Assembly: GCA_002007465.1 (NCBI GenBank) | Contig: LNAC01000032.1 | Span: forward strand, 10,622,594-10,686,593 | Direction: 5' to 3' | Origin: Ailurus styani | Lineage: Eukaryota > Chordata > Mammalia > Carnivora > Ailuridae | DNA: 64,000 bases | Shown here: positions 1 to 11,864 of the stretch, piece after piece | How positions within the stretch are numbered: the stretch's first letter is position 1 | How the letters are laid out: every line of letters begins with the position of its first letter | Position numbers and translations under genes: made by a program | The notes under the pieces: generated by a model | Databases searched by the model: none | The model's input: only the letters and a program-made list of their open reading frames with translations | What the model was told of the DNA's origin: nothing

Positions 1-198
1 TGAGAGATATTAATTTAGCACCATTGTATTGCCTGTAAGGTGCCTGTTCCTTTATATTGTGTTTCTTCCTTTCTGGTTTATGTTTCTTTTAGGGTCTCTT
101 TGCTTAGAGGACCCCTTTCAATATTTCCTGTAGGGCTGGCTTGATGTTTGCAAATTACTTTAGTTTTTGTTTGTCCTGGAAGCTTTTTATCTCTCCTT

Positions 199-1054
199 CT
201 ATTTTTCAATGACAAATAGATTGGATATCGTATTCTTGGCTGGATATAGTCCAGCTGTATATAGTATTCTTGGCTGCATATTTTTCTCATTTAGTATTCT
301 GAATATATCATGCCAGTTCTTTCTGGCTTGCCAGGTCTCTGTGAATAGGTCTGGTTTCTGTTTCTACCACTGTATGTTACAGACCTCTGTCCCGAGCTGC
401 TTTCAGGATTTTCTCTTTGTCACTAAGACTTGTAAGTTTTAGCATTAGATGATGGGGTGTGGACCTATCTTTTTTGATTTCGAGGGGGGTTCTCTGTGCC
501 TCCTGGATTTTGATGCTTGTTCCCTTTGCCAAATTAGGGAAATTCTGTACTATAATTTGCTCCAATATACCTTCTGCTCCTCTCTCTCTTCTTCTTCTGG
601 GTTCCCAATTATTCTAATATTGTTTTGTCTTATGGTATCACTTATCTCTTGAATTCTCCCCTCATGGTTCAGTAGTTGTTTGTCTTTCTTTTCCACAGCT
701 TCTTTATTTTTTTGTCATTTGGTCTTCTATATCACTAATTCTCTCTTCTGCCTCATTTATCCTAGCAGTAATTGCCTCCATTCTTGGTTGCACCTCATTA
801 ATAGTTTTTTTTTTAATTTCAACTTGGTTAATTTTTAGTTCTTTTATTTCTCCAGAAAGGGTTTTTATTTCTCTAGAGAGGGATTCTCTATTATCTTCCA
901 TGCTTTTTTCAAATCAAGCTAGCACCTTGATAATCATCATTCTGAACTCTAGTTCTGTCATATTACTAATGTCTGCATTGATTAGGTCCCTAGCCATCAT
1001 TACTTCCTCTTGTTTTTTTTTTTTTTTTGTGGTGATTTTTTTCTGCCTTGTCAT
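199..1054 (-). pseudogene. L1 ORF1 remnant (ORF1p RNA-binding protein)
   Basis: The minus strand starts MTRQKKITT near 1054. A coiled-coil segment (MEDNRESLSREIKTL, then IKELKINQVEIKKKT) lies at 901-704, and the RNA-binding part (FPNLAKGTSIKIQEAQRT) at 565-377, ending near 199 at FVIEK. L1 ORF1p is normally about 340 residues and trimerises through such a coiled coil to coat L1 RNA. Here in-frame stops and frame changes break the reading frame, for instance just before MEDNRES and after 704, so the copy is inactive. Confidence 0.8.
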
Positions 1055-1198
1055 TTTATCCAGATAAGAATAGATGGATGAGAGAACAAAATACTAAACG
1101 GTAGCAATGACCCCAGAAAAATATACACTAACCTTATCAGAAGAGACCTTTAACTGGGGGGAGGAGAAAGGGGGAAAAAAAGGGGGGAAAACCCCCAA

Positions 1199-1290
1199 AA
1201 ACCTATATCTATATTTCTATTTCTGTCTCTGTCTCTATATCTCTATCTCTATCTCTGTCTCTATATCTATATCTATATAACTATTTATTA
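1199..1290. repeat. TATCTC/TGTCTC simple repeat
   Basis: Imperfect hexanucleotide tandem repeats (tatctc, tgtctc, tatatc) lie within the 5'UTR side of the reverse L1. Confidence 0.8.
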
Positions 1291-2470
1291 GACTGGTGAA
1301 TTGAACAGACCCTATATGTATACAAAAAATAAGGTTAAATACAATGAAGGGATAAAATATGACTATAACAATGAAAATTAAAAAAGATTTAAAAAGGTAT
1401 TGATAAGATAAAATAGTCAAAATAACATTAAAATAGGAAAGAGGAAAAAATTTCAAAAAGTAAGAAAAAAAATCCAAAGAATTTAACTTTGAAAGATTAA
1501 AGGATCATGAAGAAAAAGCCATGAATTCTATGTGTTGCTTTCCCCTAGCTCTGGAGTTCCACAATTCTCAGTGATCGGTGAACTTGGTCTTGGCTGGATG
1601 TTCTTGCCGATCTTCTGTAGGAGGGGCCTGTTGCTGTGATTCTCAAGTGTCTTTGTCTGAGGCGGAATTGCATCACCCTCGCCAGAGGCCAGGCTAAATA
1701 ATCAGCTCAGGTTTGCTCTTGGGAGCTTTTGTTCCCTGACTGCTTTCCATACAGCTTTGGAGGATGGGAATTAAAATGGCGGCCTCCCAATCTCTGACCT
1801 GGAGGAGCAGAGAGCTCGGGACCTTATTCCTCAGTGCGTCCTCCGAGAAAAGCAGTCAGTCCCTCCCATCTCCCTGGTCTCTGGCCACACTCCGAGCTCA
1901 CCCAGTCTGTGACCGAGCATTTCTAAATCTGGCACATGGCTCCATTTAGAATCCTCAAACTCAGCAGATTCCTGAAGCACTCCCATGCCACTCCTCCTGG
2001 AGGAGGAAGAAGGGGGTCTCTCTGGATCCGCCACTTGTGGGGTCCCTGCTCAAAGAGCAGTGGCCCCACTGGGCTCTGGACCATGGTTTAAGGTAACACC
2101 GAGCCGAGAGACACTGCCTCAGCTTGGCTCTGTCTCTCCAGTTGGCTTCTACTTTCTGATACCTGGGAGCTCTGTCATTCTCCAACACCCCTGGTCTTTT
2201 TGTGTCCCCGTGGGTCCTGAGACCACACTATCCCCGTGAGGGCTTCACCCCCTGCTTAACCTCTGGGGGTGATGTCCCTCAGTGGAACAGACTTCTAAAA
2301 ATCCGATTTTGTGCTCCGTTGCTCTCTCGCTTGCTGGGAGCTGGCCCCTCCCCTCGGGGTCTATCTTCCTGTCGCTTCAGATTCACTTCTCTGCACGTCC
2401 TACCTTCTGGAAAGTGGTTGATTTTCTGTTCCTAGAATTGCTGCTCTTCTTCTCTTTAATCTCCTGTTGA

Positions 2471-2663
2471 GGGCGCCTGGGTGGCTCAGTGGGTTAAAGC
2501 CTCTGCTTTCGGCTCAGGTCATGATCTCAGGGTCCTGGGATTGAGGCCCGCATCGGGCTCCCTGCTCAGCGGGGAGCCTGCTTCCCCCTCTCTCTGTCTG
2601 CCTGCCTCTCTGCCTCCTTGTGATCTCTCTCCCTCTGTGAAATAAATAAAAATCTTAAAAAAA
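2471..2663 (+). mobile_element. CAN-SINE (SINEC type)
   Basis: The element has the head gggcgcctgggtggctcag with the gggttaaagcctctgc variant, the core aggtcatgatctcagg, a CT-rich stretch and an AATAAATAAAAATC tail. It is flanked by a 13-bp TSD, AATCTCCTGTTGA, at 2458-2470 and 2664-2676. It is nested in the L1 5'UTR and is therefore younger. Confidence 0.95.
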
Positions 2664-2772
2664 AATCTCCTGTTGAATTTGTAGGTGTTCAGAATAGTTT
2701 GATAACTATCTGGGTGAATTTCTGTGACCTGATGATAATCGGTCTCCTACTCCTCCACCATCTTGGTCCTCT

Positions 2773-3612
2773 ATCACAACATCCATTCATGACTAAAAAT
2801 CCTCAACAGGTTTAGAGAGAACACACCTCAACATAATAAAGCCTTTTAATGGAAACCCACAGTTAACAGCATATTCAATGAAGAAAAACTGAGGGTTTTT
2901 CCTCTAAGGTGAGGAACAAGACAAGGATGTCCACTCTCACCACTTACATTCAACATAGTACTGGAAGTCTTAGTCCTAGCCACAGCAATCAGACAACAAA
3001 AAGAGATAAAAGGCATCCAAATTGGTAAGGAAGAAGTTACTCATTACTCTCATTACTGGGTATTTGCCCCCCAAATTTGGAAACACTAATTTGAAGAGGT
3101 ATACGAACCCCTATATTTATTGCAGCATTATTTACAATAGTCAAGATGTGGGGGGACCCCAAGTGTCCAACAGTAGATGAACGTACAAAGAAGATGTGAT
3201 GTTTACACACACACTGGAATAGTATTAAACCATAAAAAGGAGTAAAATCGCTTTTTGTAACAACACAGATGGATATATAGAGTATAATGCTAAGTGAAGT
3301 AAGCCATTCAGAGAAAGACAAATATATTATTTCACTCATATGAGGTATTTAAGAAACAAAACAGCAAACAAAGGTGGGGGAAAAAGAAACAAACCAAAAA
3401 ACAGACTCTTAACTATAGATAACAAACTGATGACTACCAGAGAAGCAGTTGGTGGGGAGGATAGGTGAAATAGGTGAAGGGGATTGAGAATACACTTATC
3501 ATCATGAGCAACCCAGAACTGAGTAATATATAGTACTGCTGAATTACTATTGCACACTTGAAACCAGTATTACACTGTATGTTAACACATTATTAAAATT
3601 CAATAGAAAGTT
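2773..3612 (+). mobile_element. Old L1 fragment, internally deleted (ORF2 reverse-transcriptase part joined to 3' end)
   Basis: Positions 2780-3037 match the L1 ORF2 region around 'aggaacaagacaaggatgtcc'. This jumps at about 3038 to the distal ORF2 and 3'UTR ('ttactgggtatttg', 'tattgcagcattatttacaatag'). It ends with the carnivore L1 3' end near 3600 ('acactgtatgttaac'). Stops are frequent. Confidence 0.8.
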
Positions 3613-4015
3613 AATAAATGCAAATAAATTTATTTTATTATTTATACATTTTATATTATTTGTATATTAATATTATATATGAATATTATTGATTTATAAT
3701 TATTTATTTATAATCATAATCATATAAATAATATAATAATATAATAAATAATATAAAGTAAAATAAAATATAAAACAAAAATATAATAAAATTATATAAA
3801 CATAAATATAATTGTTTATAATCATATATTTATGATACAATTAAATATATTAAATACATTATAATTATTGTAAATATTATAATATAATATATTAATAAAT
3901 CACATATTGTATAATAGTTATATTTATTATAAATTTTATTTAAAAATTTAATAAAATTTAATAAAATTATTAAAATCAAAACACATTATTAAAAATAAAA
4001 ATTAAAAAATTTAGA
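3600..4015. repeat. AT-rich low-complexity tract
   Basis: About 400 bases of almost pure A/T with irregular ATTATA/AATAAT motifs follow the L1 3' end directly. It may be an expanded, degraded L1 tail. Confidence 0.8.
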
Positions 4016-4400
4016 AAGTGTTCTAAAGTCCTTGCATTTTCTGGTAGATTGTAAAAGTATTAATTCATAATGGACTCTAATAAGTGAAGGATAATCTCCA
4101 GAGTGTTGTTGTCCAGTATAGTGAAATTTAATGCAAGCCACAAATGAGGACCACATCAGTAATAATTTCTAGTGGTTATATTTTTAAAAATTAAAAAGGA
4201 ATATGTGAAATTAATTTTAACAATATGTCTTCTAACCTAAGATATTCTAAATCAATAAAAAATTATTAATGAAGTTTTTAAAAATCATGTTAAGTATGTA
4301 AAATCCTGTATTTCACCTTTATAGCACATCTCAATTTTGACTAGCCACATGTCACATGCTCACACGATGCTACTAGCTAACGCACTGGACAGCCCTGCTG
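4016..4400. other. No feature recognised
   Basis: AT-rich unique-looking sequence. I see no gene or identifiable repeat. Confidence 0.4.
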
Positions 4401-4401
4401 T

Positions 4402-4640
4402 ACAGCAGTGGTTGTTATGAGGAAAGATTTGTCCCACAGGGGATATTTGACAATGTCAGAAAATATTTTTGGTTGTCATGATTGTAAGAGGACAGTGGGA
4501 TTTTTGGTATCTAGCGGGTAGAAGTTATGCATGCTGCTAAACATCCTATAATATATCCAGAACAACAGTTCATCTACCCCATAAAGAATTATTCAATCCA
4601 AATTTTCATCATAAGTAGTTTGAGGAATCCTGCTCTAGAG
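4402..4640 (+). mobile_element. MER20-like hAT-Charlie DNA transposon relic
   Basis: The stretch 'ggggatatttgacaatgtcag', then 'atttttggttgtcat' and 'gggtagaagttatgcatgctgctaaacatcc', ending 'aatcctgctctaga', matches the short non-autonomous hAT element I know as MER20. It is diverged. Confidence 0.6.
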
Positions 4641-4759
4641 CAACTCCTAAAATAAGAATTGAAAAGTGTGTACTAATAAGCTAATGGTGGGGAGAGAAGA
4701 ATGAGCAGTAAAAATTTGACTAACTCAAAAGAGTAAAAGAAAATAGGTTGGGACAACTA

Positions 4760-4830
4760 GAAAGAAAATAGTTTTATTAGTAAAATTATATTAGTAAAAT
4801 TATATTTATTAGTAAAATTATATTAAATAT
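4760..4830. repeat. Short tandem repeat of ttattagtaaaatta
   Basis: The motif 'ttagtaaaattata' recurs three times in a row between about 4775 and 4825. Confidence 0.7.
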
Positions 4831-5100
4831 AAATGGACTAATATTCTAAATATTCTAAATAAAGACTATTGTCAGATGGGGGAAAATTCCTATCTATATG
4901 TTCAAAGGAAACATTATAAATATAAAGATGCAGAAAAGTTAAAATGATTAAAAATTCTAGACCATGCAAACTCTAACCAAAATAAAACGGGTATAGCTAT
5001 ATTAATATCAAAACAGTTTTAATGCAAGACATGGTATTAGAAGCAAAGAGAGATATTTCTTGATACAAGAATCTTCCATGAGAGTGATGGAAGTGATTGA
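4831..5100 (+). mobile_element. Old L1M fragment
   Basis: 'accatgcaaactctaacca' followed by 'tagctatattaatatcaaa' matches an ancient L1 region. It is strongly diverged. Confidence 0.5.
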
Positions 5101-5149
5101 TTTAAAATGCCAGATAACCACATTACCTCACTGATATAAATATTTCGGT

Positions 5150-5540
5150 GTTTCCCCAGTGACCTTGGATAAAACTCAAACTACAATTATGGCATATAAG
5201 ATCCTCCATTCACCACCTACTTTATCATCCACATCTTATGTTATTTCTTTCTTCAAAATTCACATTCAGGAGTCTTGAAAATCATGCAATTCCTCAAAAC
5301 TACCTTACTGTTTTATACCTTCTGTGTTTTGCTTATATTAGTCCCTCTGTCTGGAATGCTTTTCTTCATGGAAATCTTATAAAAAGTTTTCTATTTATCT
5401 TTTAAAGTTGCATTCTGTTTTATCCTATCTAAACTTTTCTGACCGACCTCCACATATAATCCACAAACACTTAAAAAAATCAGTTCTTATACTCTCCTGC
5501 TTTTTCTGATAACCAGCAGGAAGATATTAGGCATTTGTAA
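5150..5540 (+). mobile_element. L2 LINE 3' fragment
   Basis: 'gcatataagatcctccattcacc', then 'tagtccctctgtctggaatgctttt' and 'ttttctgaccgacctcc' follow the order of the L2 3' end. Confidence 0.7.
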
Positions 5541-5544
5541 CTTT

Positions 5545-6250
5545 TACTGGACTTAATTTATTTGTGTTAGTAAATGCAGCAGCCTTGAAGAGATAATACT
5601 TAAAATTGTCCAAATTTTTTACCAACGTATTTTGCTAATTAATATAGTCCTTTTCAATTCAGCTAAGATAACTTATAAATTGTTTATATAATGATTTCAT
5701 CTAGTATTTTTAAAAATAAAAATTCATTACTCTCTTGTCACGTTATTATTTTCATAATTCATAACGTGAGCAGTTAATACAACTAGTTATGTCAGTAATA
5801 TACCCGAGAAAGAATATTTATTTTTCTTGCTCTTCTGTTACAGATTGCTTAATTCTTTTTCATAATGTTGTTAGTCTTTAGACTGACCTAAACAAATTAC
5901 AATCAGTACATGCGTTAACTTGAAAATCTTGCATTTTTTTATTTATAAAAAGTATGAATCCACAGTCTTCTGAGTAGAATTTGTAGTAGAATTTGAGTAG
6001 AATTTTCAGAAATTATTCAATCCAGCACTACCGACCTGGGTGACATAATGAGGAAAAATTACAATGACAAGTTTGTAATTTTTGAATGCTATTCAAAAAT
6101 GTACTCAGCTGATTCTATGGTTCTTTTGTTAGATTCAGAAATTAAAATAATGAGACTAATATCTTAGATGAGTTGATTTGTAGCCTGGCTAATGATGTTT
6201 TCATAATTTTAAAGTTGAGGCATTTTAGATTTTTGTTTTAGTAGACTATT
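5545..6250. other. No feature recognised
   Basis: AT-rich intergenic sequence. I see no gene, and no repeat I can name. Confidence 0.4.
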
Positions 6251-6254
6251 TAAG

Positions 6255-6485
6255 GCTGAAAATTTTGGGTCAAACTGTGTCAAAATGTAGGCTTTGCCAT
6301 ATCCTAGCTATATAATCTTGGACAATTTCCTTAAATTCCCTAAGCTGCATTTTTTTAATCTGTAAAATGCATTAGTAACTCTACATACTTCATGAGTTAT
6401 CTTGAGGTTTAAATGAGTTAATATAGATAAGACATTTAGCATGGTTCCTGTTACCTATTACATGCCTGGTGGAAATGAGCAAATA
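6255..6485 (+). mobile_element. MIR SINE
   Basis: 'ggctttgccatatcctagct', 'ataatcttggacaatttcc', 'tctgtaaaatgc' and 'aggtttaaatgagttaata' follow the MIR consensus in order. Confidence 0.8.
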
Positions 6486-6594
6486 CGATAGATATAAAAG
6501 ATATATAACAAATATAATAGATATAAGTAAAATCAATAAATCGTAAGTTAATTAAAAGGGCTATTTTATATTATCTACCATAGATCTAAGCACT

Positions 6595-6765
6595 AATAAA
6601 TAAAAGTTACCATTTGGTGACAACTGTGCTAAATATTTTGTGTACATTATTTCATTTAATTTTATAATAATTTTGACAGTTATTATAATGTCTTTATTTT
6701 ATGGATAAGTTAACTAAGATTCAAAGAGTATATAACCAAAGTTATATGTTCAGTAAGAGTATTTT
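6595..6765 (-). mobile_element. MIR-like SINE, reverse
   Basis: 'aactgtgctaaatattttgtg', 'attatttcatttaattttata' and 'ttttatggataagttaactaag' resemble a reverse MIR. Diverged. Confidence 0.5.
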
Positions 6766-7018
6766 GTTTTTAACTTAATTGAATATTTTATTTGTCATGC
6801 AAAGTAACTTTATTTGCAGTAAATAAGGAAGTCACAGGGAATAACTTCCAAAGTCATGACTCCCCAAGAGAAGGTCAGGTAAGACTATTTTGACATGATC
6901 ATTTGAAGCAGACATGTTAATGTCAGAGATATTTTGGTACGACCTATAAAATAAAATCTTCAAACTTTCTGTTTTCCTCTTCAAAATGAATATAGTTTCC
7001 TTGTGCTTTTTTCTAATT

Positions 7019-7205
7019 AAAAGAGACTCTTAATCTCACAAAACAAACTGAGGGTTACTGGGGGGTGGGGGTAGGGATAGGGTGGCTGGGTTATGGATAT
7101 TGGGAAGGGTTTGTGCTATGATGAGTGCTGTGAAATGTGTAAGCCTGATGATTCACAGACCTGTACCCCTGGGGCAAATAATAAAGTATATGTTTTAAAA
7201 AAAAA
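7019..7205 (+). mobile_element. L1 3'-end fragment (young carnivore type)
   Basis: 'acaaactgagggttactgg' followed by a G-rich run and 'gtaagcctgatgattcac', 'agacctgtacccctggggc', then a poly-A tail. It is nearly identical to the fragment at 35137-35349, so both derive from one recent subfamily. Confidence 0.85.
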
Positions 7206-7730
7206 AGTGTTGAAAACAATTCAGGCAGTACAAAATGGTATAGGGCTCACCCATAATTTCACCACTCAAAGGTATCCACTGTTAAAATATTTTGTGACCA
7301 AAGTAGAAGACACTACTAGTTGCCTGAAAAATATCCATTCTCCCCTATTTCTTAATAACAGACCCAAATTTTTGTTTGGATCAAGAGAAAAATACTCATT
7401 TCCCCTGAGAGTGGTGGACTTTGAACCAGTTCCAGCCAAGAAGATACAAGCAGGAATCACTTGGTAGACAGGGTTTGAAAGGTGGCCAACTGCCTGGCAA
7501 TCATCTTCTGTCTTTTCCTTTTTTCTCTCTTTTTCCCGCATGGGATGCAAACATGCTAGGAGTACAACAAACATGTTATGGTCCAAAGAAAGAAAGTTGC
7601 ATGTAGTCAGGCAGAATGAAGCTTGAGTCCTTGGTGACATCATGAAGCCATTTTAACAGTTTTTGAGACTGGCTATTTGGGGAATTCTTGTTGTAAGAAA
7701 AAAACCTAAAACAACAACAAAAAACAACCT
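7206..7730. other. No gene; part resembles an unnamed old interspersed repeat
   Basis: 'gaaccagttccagccaagaagatacaagc' near 7422 resembles sequences near 10480, 17110 and 44700. The overlapping open frames show no recognisable protein. Confidence 0.4.
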
Positions 7731-7731
7731 G

Positions 7732-7919
7732 GGGCACCTGGGTGGGCACCAATTAGTTGAGCGTCCAACTCTTGGTTTTGGCTCAGGTCATGATCTCAGG
7801 GTTGTGTGACTGACCCCCGCATTAGGGAGGTGCTTGGGATTCTCTCTCTCCTTCCCTCTGCCCTCCCACTCATTCTTTCTCTCAAATAAATAAAAAAACA
7901 AATCTTTAAAAAGAAAAAA
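7732..7919 (+). mobile_element. CAN-SINE
   Basis: 'ggggcacctgggtgggc', 'caggtcatgatctcaggg', a CT-rich stretch, 'caaataaataaa' and an A-rich tail. The head is slightly rearranged (extra 'caccaat'). Confidence 0.9.
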
Positions 7920-8002
7920 ACCTTTTTGGCGATCCATTTCAATCTTATTTCTGTTACATTCAGTTAAATGCAACAGTAAGTGATAATCATTAAGTCACTC
8001 TA

Positions 8003-8038
8003 ATTAATTAATCATTAATTAATTAATGATTAATTAAT
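8003..8038. repeat. Perfect 36-bp AT palindrome
   Basis: The arms read attaattaatcattaatt and its exact reverse complement with no spacer. They are flanked by near-identical direct repeats (taatcattaagtcactcta at 7984-8002 and taatcattaagttacccta at 8041-8059). Confidence 0.85.
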
Positions 8039-8109
8039 CTTAATCATTAAGTTACCCTAGAAATTTTTTCCTATTCAATTACATTAAATTTTAAAAGGTA
8101 ACCTTATTA

Positions 8110-10258
8110 ATTTACAGATGACTGGATACTATATACAGAAAACCCTAAAGACTCCACCAAAAACTACTAGAACTGATAAATGAAGTCATTAAAATCACAG
8201 GATACAAAATCCTATGGATTTCTATAATAATAATAATAAAGGTGCAAAAAGAGAAATTATAAAAACAATTGCATTTAACTTCACCAAATATAATAACATA
8301 CCTAGGACTAAACTTAACCAAAGAGGTGAAAGACCTGTTATAAAACACTGATGAAAGAAATTGAAGACAACACAAATGAATGGAAAGATATTCCATGCTC
8401 ATGAATTAGAACTAATATTGTTAAAATGTCTATACTACTCATATAATGCAATCCCTATAAAAATATCAATAGCATTTTTTTTAGAGCTGGAATCCTCAAA
8501 TAGTCAAATCAATCTTGAAAAAGAAAAACATGAGTGCCTGTGTGGCTCTGTCAGTTAAGTGTCCAACTCTTGGTTTCAGCTCAGGTCATGATCTCAGGGT
8601 TAGAGCCCCTAGTCAGGCTCCACACTCAATGGAGAGTCTTCTTGAAGATTCTCTCCTTCTCCCCTTCCCCCCACCGTCTCTCTCTCTCTCTCTTTCTCTC
8701 TCTCAAATAAATAAATAAATCTAAAAAAGAAAAGGAAAAGAAAAACAAAACTGGTGGTATGACAATTCTAGACATCAAGTTATCTTACAAAGTTGCAGTG
8801 ACCAAAACATATGTTACTGTCAAAAAAAAAAAAAGACACATAGATCACTGGAACATAATACAAAGCCAAGGAATAAACCCACAATTATATGATCAATTAA
8901 TCTTTGACAAAAGAGGCAAGAATATCCAGTGGGAAAGAGTCTCTTCAACAAATGGTTTTGGGGAAACTGGACATCTACATGCAAAAGAATGAAATTGGAC
9001 CACTTTATTACACCATACACAAAAATAAACTCAAAATTGATTAAAGACCTACATGTGTGATCTGAAACTGTAAGAATCCTGGAAGACAGTATGATGCATT
9101 TCTCTGATATCAGTCATAGAACATTTTTCTACATGTGTCTCCTGAGGCAAGGGAAACAAAAGCAAAATAAACTACTGGGACTACTTCAAAATAAGAACAT
9201 CAGTACAGCAAAGGAAACAACCAACCAAACTAAAAGACAACCTACTGAATGGGAGATAATTTTTGCAAATGACATAGCTGATTAGAGGTTAGTATCTAAA
9301 ATATTTAAAGAACTTATATAATTTGACACCAAAAAATTAAAAAATGAGCATAAGACATGAACAGACATTTTTCCAAAGAAGACAATAGACACATGAAAAG
9401 ATGCTCAACATCACTCATCATCAGGGAAATGCAAATCAAAACCATAATAAGATATCACTTTATACCTGTCGTAATGTATAAAATAAAAAACTCAAGAAAC
9501 AACAAGTGTTGGCGAGGATCTGGAGAAAAAGGAACTTCCATGCACTATTGGTAGGAAGGCAAACTGGTGCAGCCAATGTGGAAAACAATATGAGGTTCCT
9601 TAAAAGTTTAAAAACAGACCTACCATATGATCCAGTAATCACTAAATACTGGGTATTTACAAACAACAATTTGAAGGGATATATGCACGCCTATGTTTAT
9701 TGCAGCATTATTTACAATAGTCCAGATATGGAGGCAGCCCAAGTGTCCACCAATATAGGAATGGATAAAGAAGTGGTCTATACATACAATGGAATGTTAC
9801 TTAGCCATAAAAGAGAATGAAATCTTGATATTTGCAACAACATAGATGGATCTAGACAGTATAATAGAAAGTGAAGTAAGTCAATCAGAGAAAGACAAAT
9901 ATCATATGATTTCCCTCGTATGTGGAATTTAAGAAGCAAAACAAATGAAGAGAAAAGAGACCAAAAAAGTCTTAAATGTAGAGAACTAGTAGTTACCAAA
10001 GGGGAGATGGGCTGGGGAATGGGTGAAATAGGTGAAGGGGACTAAGGAGGGCACTTGTCATGACAAGCATTGGTAATGTATGGAATCGTTCAAGGGAATT
10101 AAGGGTATAATAACCATGATGAGCACTGAGTAATGTATAGAACTGCTGAATCACTGTATTGTAGACTTGAAATTAATATACACTGTATGTTAATTATGCT
10201 AGAATTAAAATTTTAAAAAGTTAACTTTACTATAACTTTATTATAATGCTTATTATAG
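8110..10258 (+). mobile_element. L1 LINE, 5'-truncated (ORF2 3' part and 3'UTR)
   Basis: Translation shows L1 ORF2 distal sequence ([39 protein letters not shown]) with many stops, then the 3'UTR ending 'acactgtatgttaattatg'. It is flanked by a perfect 16-bp TSD, AAAGGTAACCTTATTA, at 8094-8109 and 10259-10274, so the true insertion boundaries are visible. A SINE is nested at about 8530-8722. Confidence 0.92.
8530..8722 (+). mobile_element. CAN-SINE nested in L1
   Basis: 'tgagtgcctgtgtggctctgtcag', 'caggtcatgatctcagggtt', a (TC)n run at about 8678-8702 and 'aaataaataaataaatc'. The duplicated target is approximately 'aaaaagaaaaac'. Confidence 0.9.
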
Positions 10259-10274
10259 AAAGGTAACCTTATTA

Positions 10275-10785
10275 TATATTATAAATTTATAGTAAAGTAT
10301 TTACTTAGCTATATATCATGTAGGGAGACATCATGTCTACTAGTGCTTTGTTGACATAATTGCAATTTTGTTTACACAGCATTGTGTCCAGTCCCTGACA
10401 TAAACCCTGATTGGGGTATATGTTTATTTTGGTATTAATCGCCCTTAGCCAGTAATTTGTGTAGACATGACAGTGTGAAGTCATGCTGGCCAATGGGACC
10501 TCAGAAGAAGTCTACTGTGGACATTTGGGAAAGATTTACCATCCTGAAAAGACACAAGTTAGAAGAAGATTTTTTTTTCTTCTGTTACAATTTTTTCTGT
10601 TTGAGATTCTTTTGTTCGAAGACATAATGTCTGCAGCTACAATAACCATCTTGCTAAAACAATGGGAGATATCATTGGCACTTTGATGACCACAGTGCAG
10701 AGAATCTCTGACACTAACCAGGTTTTCCTATAACATAAACAATAAGGGTCTTTATGCCATTAATTGTTTTATTTGTAAGCAAAAG
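10275..10785. other. No gene; possible old repeat near 10480-10700
   Basis: 'ctggccaatgggacctcagaagaag' resembles the unnamed repeat noted near 7420. Nothing else is recognised. Confidence 0.35.
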
Positions 10786-11015
10786 CATTCCTAAATGTCA
10801 CATTTATTCAAAAAATATTTATTGTGCTCCTTCCATATGTCAGCCACTACTTTATGCACTGAGAACAAAACAGATTTTTTTTGCATTCATAGAGCTGACT
10901 TTCAAAGGAGAACCATATTAATAATAAATTATATGGCAAGTAAGTTAAATTATATATTAAGAAGTAATAAGGGCTACAGAGAACTTTATATGTCTTTTTG
11001 TTTAGTTGTGCTCGT
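10786..11015 (+). mobile_element. Ancient retroelement 3'-end relic
   Basis: 'attcaaaaaatatttattgtg', then 'ctttatgcactgagaacaaaacag' and 'catagagctgactttca' follow a well-known dispersed mammalian motif order. The family assignment is uncertain. Confidence 0.4.
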
Positions 11016-11480
11016 ACATTTATAACAACAATATATATGTAATTCTGTTTTAAATAAAATTCATTTTATTTCTCTTCTGTATTATAGAGTGGGTACCATA
11101 TAGCCTTTTTGGGCCAAAAGTATTTGCTTGTTGGTTATGCCAACAAATAATTACATTTGAGATGATATAGTGGTCATTTCAAAGTATTTGTTCTTAAGAG
11201 AGAGTACTGAGTCTGATAGGCATAAAAACTACTGGTTTGAAGGAATGTTTTTCTTGTCTCCATCAAGAGTTCTCAATAGTCATAATGTCAATTTTTGAGC
11301 TAGGATTACCTTATCACGTCTGTAAGACTTCTTAAGAAATATCCAATCTTTTTGGGGAAGTAAAAGAAATGGAACATTTGAGAACAGTCAGGCACTTGTG
11401 ATGAGATAGTGACCAATGCTTTCTTTGGTTTTGTTTTAAATATGTGGGCAGATGACCATGCAATATGAACAACAAATATT
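11016..11480. other. No feature recognised
   Basis: Unique-looking AT-rich DNA. Confidence 0.4.
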
Positions 11481-11864
11481 GACAACCAAGGTTTCAGAAC
11501 TAAGCATCACAAGCACATAGAATTTGCAAAAGGGCCCAGTCCAAAGACAGTGACATTTCACCTCCAGACACACTGAATCTACTGCTCCACACAGGGCAAT
11601 TCCCTCTAGAAGAAATCCAGAAATTGGCTAAGTGACTCTTCCACACTGGGTGAAGAAGAAAACACCCAAACAGAAATGGGTAGGAAGGGCTGAGACATAT
11701 TCTTGCTGTTAACCTCACCCCTGGAATAGCAACATAGGATCAGGAGGGAACTCACAACTCCCAGCTTCTCCCTGGGGAGTGAAGGGTTTGGATCCAACAT
11801 CTAGTGCCCCAACTTTTAAAACTTCCATCTTGGTTACCATCCCCCAAAATACTTCACTGTGAAA

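Larger units (their letters stand above)
1..2772 (-). mobile_element. L1 LINE, 5' half (5'UTR and ORF1), reverse orientation
   Basis: Reading the minus strand from 2772 leftward gives a typical carnivore L1 5' end (gaggaccaagatggtggagg), a GC-richer 5'UTR to about 1055, then ORF1. The element continues beyond the left edge, so its completeness and TSD cannot be judged. It is interrupted by a SINE at 2471-2663. It abuts an older forward L1 at 2773, into which it probably inserted. Confidence 0.85.

Noticed and set aside
7093..7467. 124-codon open frame
   Set aside because: The first third is L1 3'UTR and the rest is old repeat; no domain recognised.
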